This document shows, piece by piece, positions 49,833-58,046 of a stretch of DNA of 64,000 bases; within the stretch, counting starts at the first letter, position 1, and every line of letters begins with the position of its first letter. The translations under genes were made by a program, and so were the position numbers. The notes below the pieces were generated by a model. It saw nothing but the letters and a program-made list of their open reading frames with translations, was not told the origin of the DNA and ran no database searches. Source of the DNA: Acrocarpospora corrugata (lineage in GTDB: Bacteria > Actinomycetota > Actinomycetes > Streptosporangiales > Streptosporangiaceae); NCBI RefSeq assembly GCF_009687845.1, contig NZ_BLAD01000070.1, positions 31,522 through 95,521 on the forward strand, written 5' to 3'.

Positions 49833-50741
49833 TCACGTCCCGGCGAGTTCTTCGACGATCGGGATGAAGGCGTTCAGATCCCGCTCGTGGTGCAGGACGA
49901 AGTACGACAGGTCGTGGGTGTCCCGCCAGTGCCGGAGTTTGGCCGTGATCTCGTCGCGGGTGCCTAGCAGGACCTGTGGGGTCTCGTTCTGCCGGGAGGA
50001 GTCGGCCGCGCTCCACGCCTCCTCGGCCTTGCGTACCCCGACCTGCTGCACGCTGGTGCCCAGTTCGACCTGGTCGTACCGGTGCGCGGCGGCCCGCCGG
50101 ACCAGGTCGATCTTGGCCAGGAACGCGTCCAGGCCGCCGTCGTTCCCGTCGGGCCCGGTGCCGTCCGCGCGCACCCGCATGCCGAGGTTGATCACGTCGG
50201 CCTCCCTGGCGGCCAGCCGGAGCATCCGGGGCCCGCCGCCGCCGAGCAGCAGCCGGGGGCTGATCGGCTTGGGGAACTGCTCCAGCGCGTCGATCCGGTA
50301 GTGCGCGCCGGCGAAGCTGAAGGGCCCGTCCGCCCACAGGCCCTTGAGCACGGCGATCGCCTCGGTGAGCCGGTCCACCCGGATGCCGGGAGGCTCGAAC
50401 GGCAGGCCGCCGGCGCGGTAGTCGGCGGCCATCCAGCCGGTGCCGAGCCCGAGTTCCAGCCGGCCCCCGGAGAGCACGTCGATGGTGGCGGCTTCCTTGG
50501 CGAGCACGGCCGGGTGCCGGTAGTCGTTGGCGATCACCAGCGTGCCGACCCGGAGCCGGGTGGTCGCGCAGGCCGCGGCCGTCATCGCGGCCAGCGGCGC
50601 GAACCTGGGCCCGACCAGGTGGTCGGGCACCAGCAGCGCGTCGAAGCCGGCGTCCTCCAGCTTGCGGGCCTTGGCGGCCCAGTCCCTGCCCGAGTCGGCG
50701 ATCCTGAGCACGGCCGCGAATCTGAACAAGCGCTTGGTCAT
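49833..50741 (-). CDS. LLM-class F420-dependent oxidoreductase
   Basis: The 302-residue TIM-barrel enzyme of the luciferase-like monooxygenase class has LEDAGFDALLVPDHLVGPRFAP, ATIDVLSGGRLELGLGTGWM, DRLTEAIAVLKGLW and LLLGGGGPRMLRLAAREADV. It fits the F420-using subgroup common in actinobacteria, which reduces or oxidises diverse small molecules. TATAAC lies 7 nt before ATG, so it may be leaderless. A TetR-type box covers its first codons (50725-50738). Confidence 0.9.
   Translation of the reverse strand: MTKRLFRFAAVLRIADSGRDWAAKARKLEDAGFDALLVPDHLVGPRFAPLAAMTAAACATTRLRVGTLVIANDYRHPAVLAKEAATIDVLSGGRLELGLGTGWMAADYRAGGLPFEPPGIRVDRLTEAIAVLKGLWADGPFSFAGAHYRIDALEQFPKPISPRLLLGGGGPRMLRLAAREADVINLGMRVRADGTGPDGNDGGLDAFLAKIDLVRRAAAHRYDQVELGTSVQQVGVRKAEEAWSAADSSRQNETPQVLLGTRDEITAKLRHWRDTHDLSYFVLHHERDLNAFIPIVEELAGT
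50725..50738. promoter_or_regulatory. TetR-type box over LLM start codons
   Basis: AACAAGCGCTTGGT fits A-n-CAAG-nn-CTTG-n-T, the consensus published for KstR2. It lies within codons 2-6 of the LLM gene, just downstream of its likely transcription start. Part of the match is coding sequence, so it needs care. Confidence 0.5.
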
Positions 50742-50783
50742 ACATTCGGTTATACCCGGTCGGCGTCGTCCTCAATTGGCACG

Positions 50784-50797
50784 ACCAAGCGCTTGCT
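50784..50797. promoter_or_regulatory. TetR-type box before PhyH gene
   Basis: ACCAAGCGCTTGCT fits the same A-n-CAAG-nn-CTTG-n-T consensus and ends 1 bp before the leaderless -10 TAGAGT (50799-50804), which is 6 nt before ATG 50811. Binding would block that promoter. Confidence 0.6.
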
Positions 50798-50810
50798 TTA
50801 GAGTGGGCGC

Positions 50811-51575
50811 ATGGGCGTACGCGAGGTGACCGGCGACGAGGCCGAGTTCTTTGACCGCAACGGCTGGGTACGGCTGCCGCGCCTGCTCGCCGTCGCCGAC
50901 GTGGCCGAGTTGCGCGAGCGGGCGATCCGGCGGCTGGCCGCCCGCGACCGCACCAAGACCACCAGGGTCGACCAGGCGTTCGGCCAGGCCAGGGACATCG
51001 CCGACAGCGACGAGGCGTTCCACCGGCTGGCCTTCTCCCCGCACCTGGGCCGGGCCGCCGTCCGGCTGCTGGGCGGTGTGGCCGGGGTCCGGATCCAGGT
51101 CACCAACCTGCTGGTCAAGGAGCCTGGAGACCACGGCGCGACCGACTACCACCAGGACTTCCCGTGGATGCCGATGGACCGCTCGGCCATGCTGACGGTC
51201 TGGCTGGCGCTGGTGGACGTGTCCGCCGCGATGGGCTCGCTGCGCTTCGTCAGCGGCTCGCACCGGTACGGCGTGCTCGGCCGCAGCTTCACCAGGGACG
51301 GCGACGGCCAGCTCAGCCAGCATCCGTGGCTGGCCGGGCTGGGCACCTCGCCGCCGCTGGACCTGGCGGCCGGTGACGCGACCGTGCACCACGCGCTGAC
51401 CGTGCACGGCGCGCCCGCCAACGGGGGCGACGCGGCCAGGCTGTCGTTCACGGTCACCTACTTCGACGCGGACGCGCTGTACACGGGCACGCCGTACCGG
51501 CAGACGGACGGGCTCGGGCTGACCGTGAACCAGCCGTTCGAGCACGCGCGGTTCCCCGTGGTGGCCCATGCCTGA
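50811..51575 (+). CDS. Phytanoyl-CoA dioxygenase family protein
   Basis: The 254-residue Fe(II)/2-oxoglutarate enzyme has YHQDFPWMPMD (metal His-x-Asp, about residues 120-130), GSLRFVSGSHRYG and HHALTVHGAPAN (distal His), with a following Arg for 2-oxoglutarate. Family members hydroxylate diverse substrates. The mRNA is probably leaderless. It is the first gene of a three-gene operon with phosphotriesterase-like and P450 genes; its end overlaps the next start by 8 bp. It should start oxidative attack on an unknown small molecule. Confidence 0.88.
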   Translation: MGVREVTGDEAEFFDRNGWVRLPRLLAVADVAELRERAIRRLAARDRTKTTRVDQAFGQARDIADSDEAFHRLAFSPHLGRAAVRLLGGVAGVRIQVTNLLVKEPGDHGATDYHQDFPWMPMDRSAMLTVWLALVDVSAAMGSLRFVSGSHRYGVLGRSFTRDGDGQLSQHPWLAGLGTSPPLDLAAGDATVHHALTVHGAPANGGDAARLSFTVTYFDADALYTGTPYRQTDGLGLTVNQPFEHARFPVVAHA

Positions 51576-52515
51576 GACGGCCGCGGGGCGGGTCGCGGAA
51601 CCGGGCGCGACGCTGATGCACGAGCACGTGTTCGGGCTCAGCCCGGAGATCATCTGGAACCGGCCGGAGGTGTGGGACCAGCCGCTCCGGGTGGCCGAGG
51701 CGGTCGCCAAGCTGGACGCGCTGAAGGCGTACGGGATCGACACGATCGTGGACCTGACCGTGATCGGGCTCGGCCGGTACGTGCCCGCGGTCCGGGAGGT
51801 CGCGGCCAGGACCGAGGTCAACATCGTGGTCGCCACCGGCCTCTACACCTATGGCGATTTACCGCCGTATTTTGGGAATCGGGGGCCGGGCACGCTGTTC
51901 GGCGGGCCGGACCGGCTGGCCGAGCACTTCGTCCGGGACCTCGTCGAAGGCGTCGGGGACACCGGGGTGAGGGCCGCGATGCTCAAGTGCGCGACCGACC
52001 AGCCCGGCATGACCAAAGGCTGCGAGCGGGTCTTCCGCGCCGTCGCCGAGGCGCAGTTGGCCACGGGGGCGCCCATCACGACGCACTCGCACAGCGCGTC
52101 GAAGGGCGGCCTGGCCCAGCAGCGCCTGCTGGCCTCCTGCGGGGTGGACCTGACCCGGGTGGTGATCGGGCACGCGGGGGACTCCACCGACGTCGCCTAC
52201 CTGGAGGAGCTCATCGCCAACGGCTCCTATCTGGGCATGGACCGGTTCGGGATCAACGCGTTCTCGACGCCGGAGGACCGGATCGCGATCGTGGCGGAGC
52301 TGTGCGAGCGCGGCCACGCCGACCGGCTGGTGCTGTCCCACGACTCCTACTGCTTCAACGACCGCTTCGACGAGGAGGTCGTGCGGCGGCGGCACCCGGA
52401 CTACCACCTGCTGCACGTTCCCCGGGACGTCCTGCCCGCGCTGCGAAAGCGCGGCGTCGCCGAGGAGCAGATCCGTCAGATGCTCGTCGAGAACCCCCGG
52501 AGGATCCTGCGATGA
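51568..52515 (+). CDS. Phosphotriesterase-family metal hydrolase (lactonase-like)
   Basis: The 315-residue TIM-barrel amidohydrolase has LMHEHVFGLSP (first metal pair), AMLKCATDQPG (bridging carbamylated lysine), ITTHSHSASKGG and VVIGHAGDSTD (metal histidines), and LVLSHDSYCF (metal Asp). Bacterial relatives open lactones or cut phosphotriesters. It overlaps the PhyH end and the P450 start, so the three are co-translated. A lactone intermediate in the same catabolic route is a reasonable inference. Confidence 0.9.
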   Translation: MPETAAGRVAEPGATLMHEHVFGLSPEIIWNRPEVWDQPLRVAEAVAKLDALKAYGIDTIVDLTVIGLGRYVPAVREVAARTEVNIVVATGLYTYGDLPPYFGNRGPGTLFGGPDRLAEHFVRDLVEGVGDTGVRAAMLKCATDQPGMTKGCERVFRAVAEAQLATGAPITTHSHSASKGGLAQQRLLASCGVDLTRVVIGHAGDSTDVAYLEELIANGSYLGMDRFGINAFSTPEDRIAIVAELCERGHADRLVLSHDSYCFNDRFDEEVVRRRHPDYHLLHVPRDVLPALRKRGVAEEQIRQMLVENPRRILR

Positions 52516-53708
52516 TCGCCGACTTCGACGTCTCCAGTGACTGGCACGTGGCCGCGCCCTACGGGTTCCTGCGCGGGCTCAGGCACGAGCAGCCGGTCTT
52601 CCACAGTCCGCACCTGGGGGCGTATGTCCTGACCCGGCATGAGGATGTGAGGGCGGCCTACGGGGACGCCAAGAGGTTCTCGTCGGCGGGGTCGCTGACC
52701 ATCTCCAGGAGTCTCACCCAGGCCACCCGTGACCGGCTCGGCGAGCACGGCTCGTTCCTGTCCAGTTTCGTGGCGAACGTGGATCCGCCCGACCACACCC
52801 GGCTCCGCCGCTCGGTCTCCCGCGCCTTCACGCCGCGGGCGGTGGCCGCCATGGAGGAGAGATTCCGCCGTCTCAACGAGGATGTCCTGGACCGCGTGGA
52901 ACCCGACGGCCGCGCCGACTTCGTTCCCGGGCTCGGCCACATCCCGTCCACCAAGCTCACCGCACGCTTCATCGGCGTTCCCGAATCCGACGAAGAGTTC
53001 GTGAAATCTCACGTCAAAGACTGGTTCATGTTGTTCCTGTCGCCGCAGCCGGCCGACCGGCAGCTCGAACTGGCCGACAGCTTCCTGGAGTACCTGGCCT
53101 ATGTGGACCGGCTGGTCGCCGCTCGCGCCGCCGCCCCGCAGGACGACTTCACCTCGCTGATGACCTCACTGATCGGCAGCGAGCTGACCCACCGCGAAGT
53201 CGTCGAACTGATCTCCACCATCCTGCTCGGCGGCAACGACACCGTCCCCAACCAGCTCGGCAACAGCGTCTACCGGCTGCTCAGGGAGAACATCTGGCCG
53301 GTCCCCGCCGATCTCACGCAGAACGCGGTCGAGGAGTGCATGCGCATCGACGGCGCCAGCCTGGGGTCCTTCCGCTACGCCATCACCGACATCGACCTGC
53401 ACGGGGTGACCATCCCCGCCGGGGCGCTCTGCCTGCTGTCCACCGACTCCGCCGCCCACGACGAGACGGTCTTCGACGACCCGGAGACCTTCAGGATCGA
53501 CCGGCCCAACGCCGACGCCCACATGACCCTCGGCTACGGCATTCACTTCTGCGTCGGGGCCGCTCTGGCCCGGCTGCAACTCAGGACCGCCCTCGACGTG
53601 CTCGGCGAGCGCCTGCCCGGCCTGCGGCTCGCGCCCGGTCAGCCGATCGCCTACCGCAAGTCGATCGTCGGCCGCGGCCTCCCCGCCCTGCTGGTCGAAT
53701 GGGACTGA
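52512..53708 (+). CDS. Cytochrome P450
   Basis: From ATG 52512 (overlapping the phosphotriesterase stop) the protein has 398 residues, the normal length for class I bacterial P450s. VDPPDHTRLRRSVSRAFTPR is the C-helix, LLGGNDTVPNQ the I-helix, EECMR the E-x-x-R, and LGYGIHFCVGAALARLQ holds the heme Cys. The I-helix lacks the usual acid-alcohol Glu/Asp-Thr-Thr and reads Asn-Asp-Thr. No ferredoxin gene is adjacent. It should hydroxylate the substrate of this cluster. Confidence 0.93.
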   Translation: MIADFDVSSDWHVAAPYGFLRGLRHEQPVFHSPHLGAYVLTRHEDVRAAYGDAKRFSSAGSLTISRSLTQATRDRLGEHGSFLSSFVANVDPPDHTRLRRSVSRAFTPRAVAAMEERFRRLNEDVLDRVEPDGRADFVPGLGHIPSTKLTARFIGVPESDEEFVKSHVKDWFMLFLSPQPADRQLELADSFLEYLAYVDRLVAARAAAPQDDFTSLMTSLIGSELTHREVVELISTILLGGNDTVPNQLGNSVYRLLRENIWPVPADLTQNAVEECMRIDGASLGSFRYAITDIDLHGVTIPAGALCLLSTDSAAHDETVFDDPETFRIDRPNADAHMTLGYGIHFCVGAALARLQLRTALDVLGERLPGLRLAPGQPIAYRKSIVGRGLPALLVEWD

Positions 53709-53754
53709 TCGGGGTTGGGCTAGTCTCCTGCTGATAATCGCGAAGGAGGCGGCG

Positions 53755-54627
53755 GTGGAGCCGGTTTCGGTGGGGTTGGTCGGGGCGGGGCCGTGGGCGG
53801 ACATGGTGCACGCGCCCGAGCTGGCGAAGGGGCCGCACACGCGGCTGGCGGGCATCTGGGCGCGCCGCCCGGAGGCGTCGGCGGAGCTGGCGGCCAAGTA
53901 CGGGGTGCCGTCCTTCGAGCGGATCGAGGAGCTGCTGGAGGTCTGCGAGGCGGTGGCGTTCAGCGTGCCGCCCGCCGTACAGGCCGAGCTGGGGGTGGTG
54001 GCGGCCAAGGCAGGTAAGGCCCTGCTGCTGGAGAAGCCGCTGGCGGCCGATCTGGCCGGGGCCCGGCGGCTGGCCGAGGCGGTCGCGGCGGCCGGAGTGG
54101 CCAGCCAGATGGTCTACACCTTCCGGTACTCGCCCGTGACCGTGGAGTTCCTGGCGCGGGCGCGGAAGCTACGGCCGTTCGGCGGGCACGCGGTGAACAT
54201 CTCCGGCGCGCTCAACGGCGGCCCGTTCGTCACGCCGTGGCGGCTGGAGCGCGGCGCCATCCTGGACGTCGGGCCGCACACCATCGACCTGCTGGACGCG
54301 GCGCTGGGCCCGGTCGCCTCGGTGCGGGCGCACGGCCACCCGCTCGGCTGGGTGGGCCTGCTGCTGGAGCACGAGACCGGCGCGGTCAGCGAGGCGTCCA
54401 TGTGCCTGACCGCCACCGGCGACCTGCCCCCCGCCAGGATCGACGTGTACGGCGAGGCGGGCAACACCTCGCTGAGCGGCGCCGACCTGGGCGACGGCAT
54501 CTTCGCCCGGATGGTGGAGTCCTTCGCCGAGACCGTGCGGGCCGGCGGCGGCCATCCGCTGGACGCCCAGCACGGCCTGCGCCTGCAGAAGATCATCGAC
54601 GACGCGGAACGGCAACTGGGATCCTGA
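53755..54627 (+). CDS. Gfo/Idh/MocA-family oxidoreductase
   Basis: The 290-residue NAD(P) enzyme starts VEPVSVGLVGAGPWADMVHA and has the EKPLA motif (about residue 92) and the substrate-domain DVGPHTIDLLDA. GTG 53755 follows a strong GAAGGAGGCG. The family oxidises or reduces sugars, inositols and related alcohols. It lies 46 bp after the P450 gene and may belong to the same route. Its end overlaps the convergent acyltransferase by 35 bp. Confidence 0.9.
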   Translation: MEPVSVGLVGAGPWADMVHAPELAKGPHTRLAGIWARRPEASAELAAKYGVPSFERIEELLEVCEAVAFSVPPAVQAELGVVAAKAGKALLLEKPLAADLAGARRLAEAVAAAGVASQMVYTFRYSPVTVEFLARARKLRPFGGHAVNISGALNGGPFVTPWRLERGAILDVGPHTIDLLDAALGPVASVRAHGHPLGWVGLLLEHETGAVSEASMCLTATGDLPPARIDVYGEAGNTSLSGADLGDGIFARMVESFAETVRAGGGHPLDAQHGLRLQKIIDDAERQLGS

Positions 54628-55819
54628 CCAGCCCGAGCAGCAGGGCGGCGGACGCGACGACCGGAACCAGGCTCGGCTGGAAACCGGTGACCATCAAGGT
54701 GGTGAGCCCGCCGCCCACCAGTACCACAGAACCGCCCACCCAGGCCGGCGGCCGCTCGAACCGCGCGAAGAGCCCGACCAGCACACTCAGCAGCGCGCCC
54801 AGGCAGAGCAGCCACAGCGGCGTCAGCGTCCACCAGCTCGCGGACCCGATCGCCGGGGTGTCCAGGCCGAATCCGACCACCGCCACCCCGGCCACGGCGA
54901 CCAGCGCCGGCATGTGCCACAAGTAGATCGTCATCATCCGGGGCGCCAGCCACCCCAGCAGCGCCCCGGCCCTGGGCCGCGCCGCCATCCGGTTCAGCGC
55001 GGGCCGCAGCAGCATGGCCAGCCCCAGCTGCCCGGCGAACAGCGCCAGCAGGCAGGCGCTCGGCGGCGCCATGTTGGAGATCGCCCCCGGCATCCCGATC
55101 ATGCTCGCCGGGTACGGTCCCGCCGCCACCAGCGCCGCCACCATCCCGAACCCCGCCACCGCCAGCCCCGCCGCCCGGCGGCCGGACAGCCACGCCAGGC
55201 GGCCCTGGGCGTACAGGAAGCCGATCTGGTGCACGGCCAGCCAGACGAACACCACATTCAGATACCCGGCCGGTTCGAACCCGGCGAACCTGACCACGTC
55301 CATGACCACCGCGCCCCCGGCCAGCACCGGCAGCACCACCCCGGCCCGCATCCTGACCAGGTACGGCGTCGCCACCACCGCGAGCAGATACACCGCCAGG
55401 AACCACAGCAACTGCCCCACCAGCCGCGAAGCCAGCTCGACCGGCTGCTCCGGCAGCCCCCACCAGCCCAGCAGGTACGGCAGCGGCAGCCACACCGCCG
55501 CCAGCGGCACCACCGGCCACCCCAACCGGCCGACCCGCTTGGCCACCCAGCCGTCCGGGTTCTTCCGCCAGCTGATCGCGTTGGCCGCGCCGCCCGCGAA
55601 GAACACCAGCGGCATCACCTGGCTCAGCCAGGTGACCAGCGGGATCGCCGCCAGCGCGTTGCCGGTGGCGAGCCTGCCGCCGGAGTAGTCCAGCACGGGC
55701 ATGCTCCAGTGCTGGACGACGACGAGCGCCATCCCGAACACCCGCAGCACGTCGATGAACCGGTCCCTGGGGGCGGGGGCGACGGCGGGGGTCATCGGCG
55801 GGGACATGGTCAGCGACAT
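54593..55819 (-). CDS. Acyltransferase 3-like integral membrane protein
   Basis: From ATG 55819, behind GAAGGTGA, the protein has 408 residues and about ten membrane helices. FIDVLRVFGMALVVVQHWS near the N-terminus carries the conserved His of membrane acyltransferase-3 proteins, and MMTIYLWHMPALVAVAG lies in a late helix. It probably O-acylates a surface glycan or secondary metabolite. The frame is open to 55891, but the extra residues are atypical. It is close upstream of nothing obvious; the next genes are a two-component system on the same strand. Confidence 0.8.
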   Translation of the reverse strand: MSLTMSPPMTPAVAPAPRDRFIDVLRVFGMALVVVQHWSMPVLDYSGGRLATGNALAAIPLVTWLSQVMPLVFFAGGAANAISWRKNPDGWVAKRVGRLGWPVVPLAAVWLPLPYLLGWWGLPEQPVELASRLVGQLLWFLAVYLLAVVATPYLVRMRAGVVLPVLAGGAVVMDVVRFAGFEPAGYLNVVFVWLAVHQIGFLYAQGRLAWLSGRRAAGLAVAGFGMVAALVAAGPYPASMIGMPGAISNMAPPSACLLALFAGQLGLAMLLRPALNRMAARPRAGALLGWLAPRMMTIYLWHMPALVAVAGVAVVGFGLDTPAIGSASWWTLTPLWLLCLGALLSVLVGLFARFERPPAWVGGSVVLVGGGLTTLMVTGFQPSLVPVVASAALLLGLVRIPVAVPRRR

Positions 55820-55938
55820 GGGCTTCACCTTCGGAGGAGATCGACCCTCCAAGCCTCCCGATTCGGCGCCCTTCGGCGCTGCGGTGCACACCCCCTTCTT
55901 GATCGTGCGCCGCCGGGTACCCCTAGGGGTGTAGCGGG

Positions 55939-56586
55939 CTACACCGTCGACAGGTAGGACAGGACGGCGAGCACCCGGCGGTGGCCGCTGTCGCTGGGCG
56001 GCAGGCCGAGCTTCATGAAGATGTTGCCGACGTGCTTGTGCACCGCGCGTTCGGTGATCGTGAGCAGGGCGGCGATGTCGCCGTTGGAGCGGCCCTCGGC
56101 CATCAGGCCCAGCACCTCGTTCTCGCGCGGGGAGAGGGACTCCACCGGATGGTCGGCCCGGCGGCGGGTGAGCAGCTGGGAGATCACCTCCGGGTCCATC
56201 GCGGTGCCGCCCGCGGCCACCCGGGCCAGCGCGTCCACGAACTCGGAGATCCGGCTGACCCGGTCCTTCAGCAGGTAGCCGATGCCGCCGCCGCCCCCGG
56301 CCAGCAGTTCGGTGGCGTAGGTCTGCTCGACGTACTGGGACAGGACCAGGATCGGCTGGCGGGGGTGGCGGCGGCGCACCTCGATGGCCGCCCGCACGCC
56401 CTCGTCGCGGAAGGTGGGCGGGAGGCGGACGTCCACCACCGCGATGTCCGGGCGGTGCTTCTCGACGGCGGCCAGGAAGCCGTCCGCGGTGTCGACGGTC
56501 GCGGCGACCAGGTGGCCCTCGGTGCGCAGGAGCAGTGCCAGGCCCTCCGCCAGCAGCACGTTGTCCTCGACGATGACTACCCGCAC
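55939..56586 (-). CDS. NarL/LuxR-type response regulator
   Basis: The 215-residue regulator has a receiver domain with acidic pair Glu7-Asp8, phospho-acceptor Asp52 (VVDVRLPP) and Lys107 (YLLKDRV), then a LuxR helix-turn-helix (about 150-210, LSPRENEVLGLMAEGRSNGD). It overlaps the kinase gene end by 10 bp. Targets may include the downstream acyltransferase on the same strand, which is an inference from order only. Confidence 0.93.
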   Translation of the reverse strand: MRVVIVEDNVLLAEGLALLLRTEGHLVAATVDTADGFLAAVEKHRPDIAVVDVRLPPTFRDEGVRAAIEVRRRHPRQPILVLSQYVEQTYATELLAGGGGGIGYLLKDRVSRISEFVDALARVAAGGTAMDPEVISQLLTRRRADHPVESLSPRENEVLGLMAEGRSNGDIAALLTITERAVHKHVGNIFMKLGLPPSDSGHRRVLAVLSYLSTV

Positions 56587-57827
56587 GGCAGCTCCACGGT
56601 CAGGGTGGTGGGCCCGCCGGGCGGGCTGGACAGGTCGGTGCCGCCGTCGAAGGCGGCCACCCGGCGGCGGATGCCCGCCAGGCCGGTGCCGGCCGTCTCG
56701 TCCGCGCCGCCCCTGCCGTCGTCGCTCACCCGCAGCGTCAGCAGGTCGTCGGCGGCGGAGACGTGCACGGTCGCGGTGGCGGCGGCGCTGTGGCGGGCCA
56801 CGTTGGTGAGCGCCTCGGCGACCACGAAGTAGGCGGCCGCCTCGACCGCGGCGGGCAGCCGGTCCACGCCGGTCACCGTGGCCGCGACCGGGATCGGGCA
56901 GCGGGCGGCGAGCGCGGCCACCGCGCCCGGCAGGCCGCGGTCGGCCAGGATCGGCGGGTACATGCCGCGGATGATGTCCCGCAGTTCGGTCATCGTCTCC
57001 TCGGTGCTCAGCCGGGCCTCGGCGATCAGGGTGGCGGCCTGGTCCGGATCGGCGGCCAGCATTCGCTCGGCCACGCCCAGCCGCATCGCGATCGAGACCA
57101 GCCGGGCCTGGGCGCCGTCGTGCAGATCACGCTCGATCCGGCGGAGTTCGGCGCCGTGCGCGTCCAGGGCGGCGGTGCGGGTCTCGGTGAGTTCGGCGAC
57201 GCGTTCGGCCAGCCGTACCCGCTCGGGGGTGGCCAGCAGAAGGCGGGTCAGCACGGCTTCGGCGGTGGCCAGCCAGGGGAGGACATACGAACCGGCGGTC
57301 GCGACGGCCGCCACCAGCAGCGGGACGGCGACGATCACCCGGGGCCAGCTGTCCACGGCGAAGCCGAGCAGGTAGACGGCGTGCTCGGGCAGCGGGGCCC
57401 ACCACCAGATCGGGAGGGACGGCCCGAAACCGAGCGCCGCCCACACGCCCAGGCCGAGCGCCGCCAGGATCGGCCCTGTGACGATGTGGCCGGCGATCCA
57501 GGCCGTGTCCCGCCACGTCATCGGGTCGCCGAGGACGATACGGGCGCGGGCCAGGACGCCGCCCTCGATGGTCGCGTACTCGGCGGTGACCGGGCGCCCC
57601 AGCCAGCCCGCCGCCACCCGGCGGCCCCGCCCGGCGATCCAGCGGTTCAGCCGCACCACGTACGGCAGGATGATCAGCCCGATGAAGGTCGCGCTGGACA
57701 CGAACGTCAGCAGGAACAGCGCCAGCCCGATCAGGCAGACCGGCACCAGGAGCAGCCCGAGCAGCAGCCGCCCAGTCGCGCGGACGGCTTGCCACCCACG
57801 TCGACGGACACCGATCACGGCGCCCAC
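56577..57827 (-). CDS. Sensor histidine kinase (HisKA_3)
   Basis: The 416-residue kinase has four or more membrane helices in its N-terminal half (about 20-195) with a small sensor-like domain, the HisKA_3 dimerisation box RRIERDLHDGAQARLVSIAM (phospho-acceptor His236), and a GHKL ATPase (VVAEALTNVARHSAA, LRVSDDGRGG, GTGLAGIRRRVAAFDG). It should phosphorylate the overlapping LuxR-type regulator. GTG start. The signal is unknown, perhaps cell-envelope stress as for similar kinases. Confidence 0.92.
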   Translation of the reverse strand: MGAVIGVRRRGWQAVRATGRLLLGLLLVPVCLIGLALFLLTFVSSATFIGLIILPYVVRLNRWIAGRGRRVAAGWLGRPVTAEYATIEGGVLARARIVLGDPMTWRDTAWIAGHIVTGPILAALGLGVWAALGFGPSLPIWWWAPLPEHAVYLLGFAVDSWPRVIVAVPLLVAAVATAGSYVLPWLATAEAVLTRLLLATPERVRLAERVAELTETRTAALDAHGAELRRIERDLHDGAQARLVSIAMRLGVAERMLAADPDQAATLIAEARLSTEETMTELRDIIRGMYPPILADRGLPGAVAALAARCPIPVAATVTGVDRLPAAVEAAAYFVVAEALTNVARHSAAATATVHVSAADDLLTLRVSDDGRGGADETAGTGLAGIRRRVAAFDGGTDLSSPPGGPTTLTVELPCG

Positions 57828-57848
57828 ACTACCCAGCCGGCGCCTTGG

Positions 57849-57972
57849 TATCGTTGCCGTTCGATGCGTAACGTGCAGCGAAGTCCGGTTTGAGTCCGGC
57901 GCTGTCCCGCAACTGTCATTCCCGTCCTCCCCCGGACGGGTGAGCCAGGTCGCCTGCCCGGTGCGCTGACGT
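57849..57972 (+). promoter_or_regulatory. Cobalamin riboswitch
   Basis: The core elements of the cobalamin aptamer are present in order: AAGTCCGGTTTGAGTCCGG, CGCTGTCCCGCAACTGT (57900-57916), and GAGCCAGGTCGCCTGCC (57942-57958). A small hairpin (57974-57981 with 57991-57997) follows before the ribosome site GGAGG at 58037. Excess B12 should reduce expression of the importer operon downstream. Confidence 0.9.
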
Positions 57973-58046
57973 CATCAACCCTCGCGGAAAGGGTGATCCG
58001 TCTCAGGACGCGGGTCTCTCGTTCCCCGGCGACATTGGAGGATCTC

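Noticed and set aside
50725..50797. A cholesterol (KstR2) regulon
   Set aside because: The 14-mers match the consensus, but none of the known KstR2-controlled ring-degradation genes lie here and other TetR proteins use similar sites.
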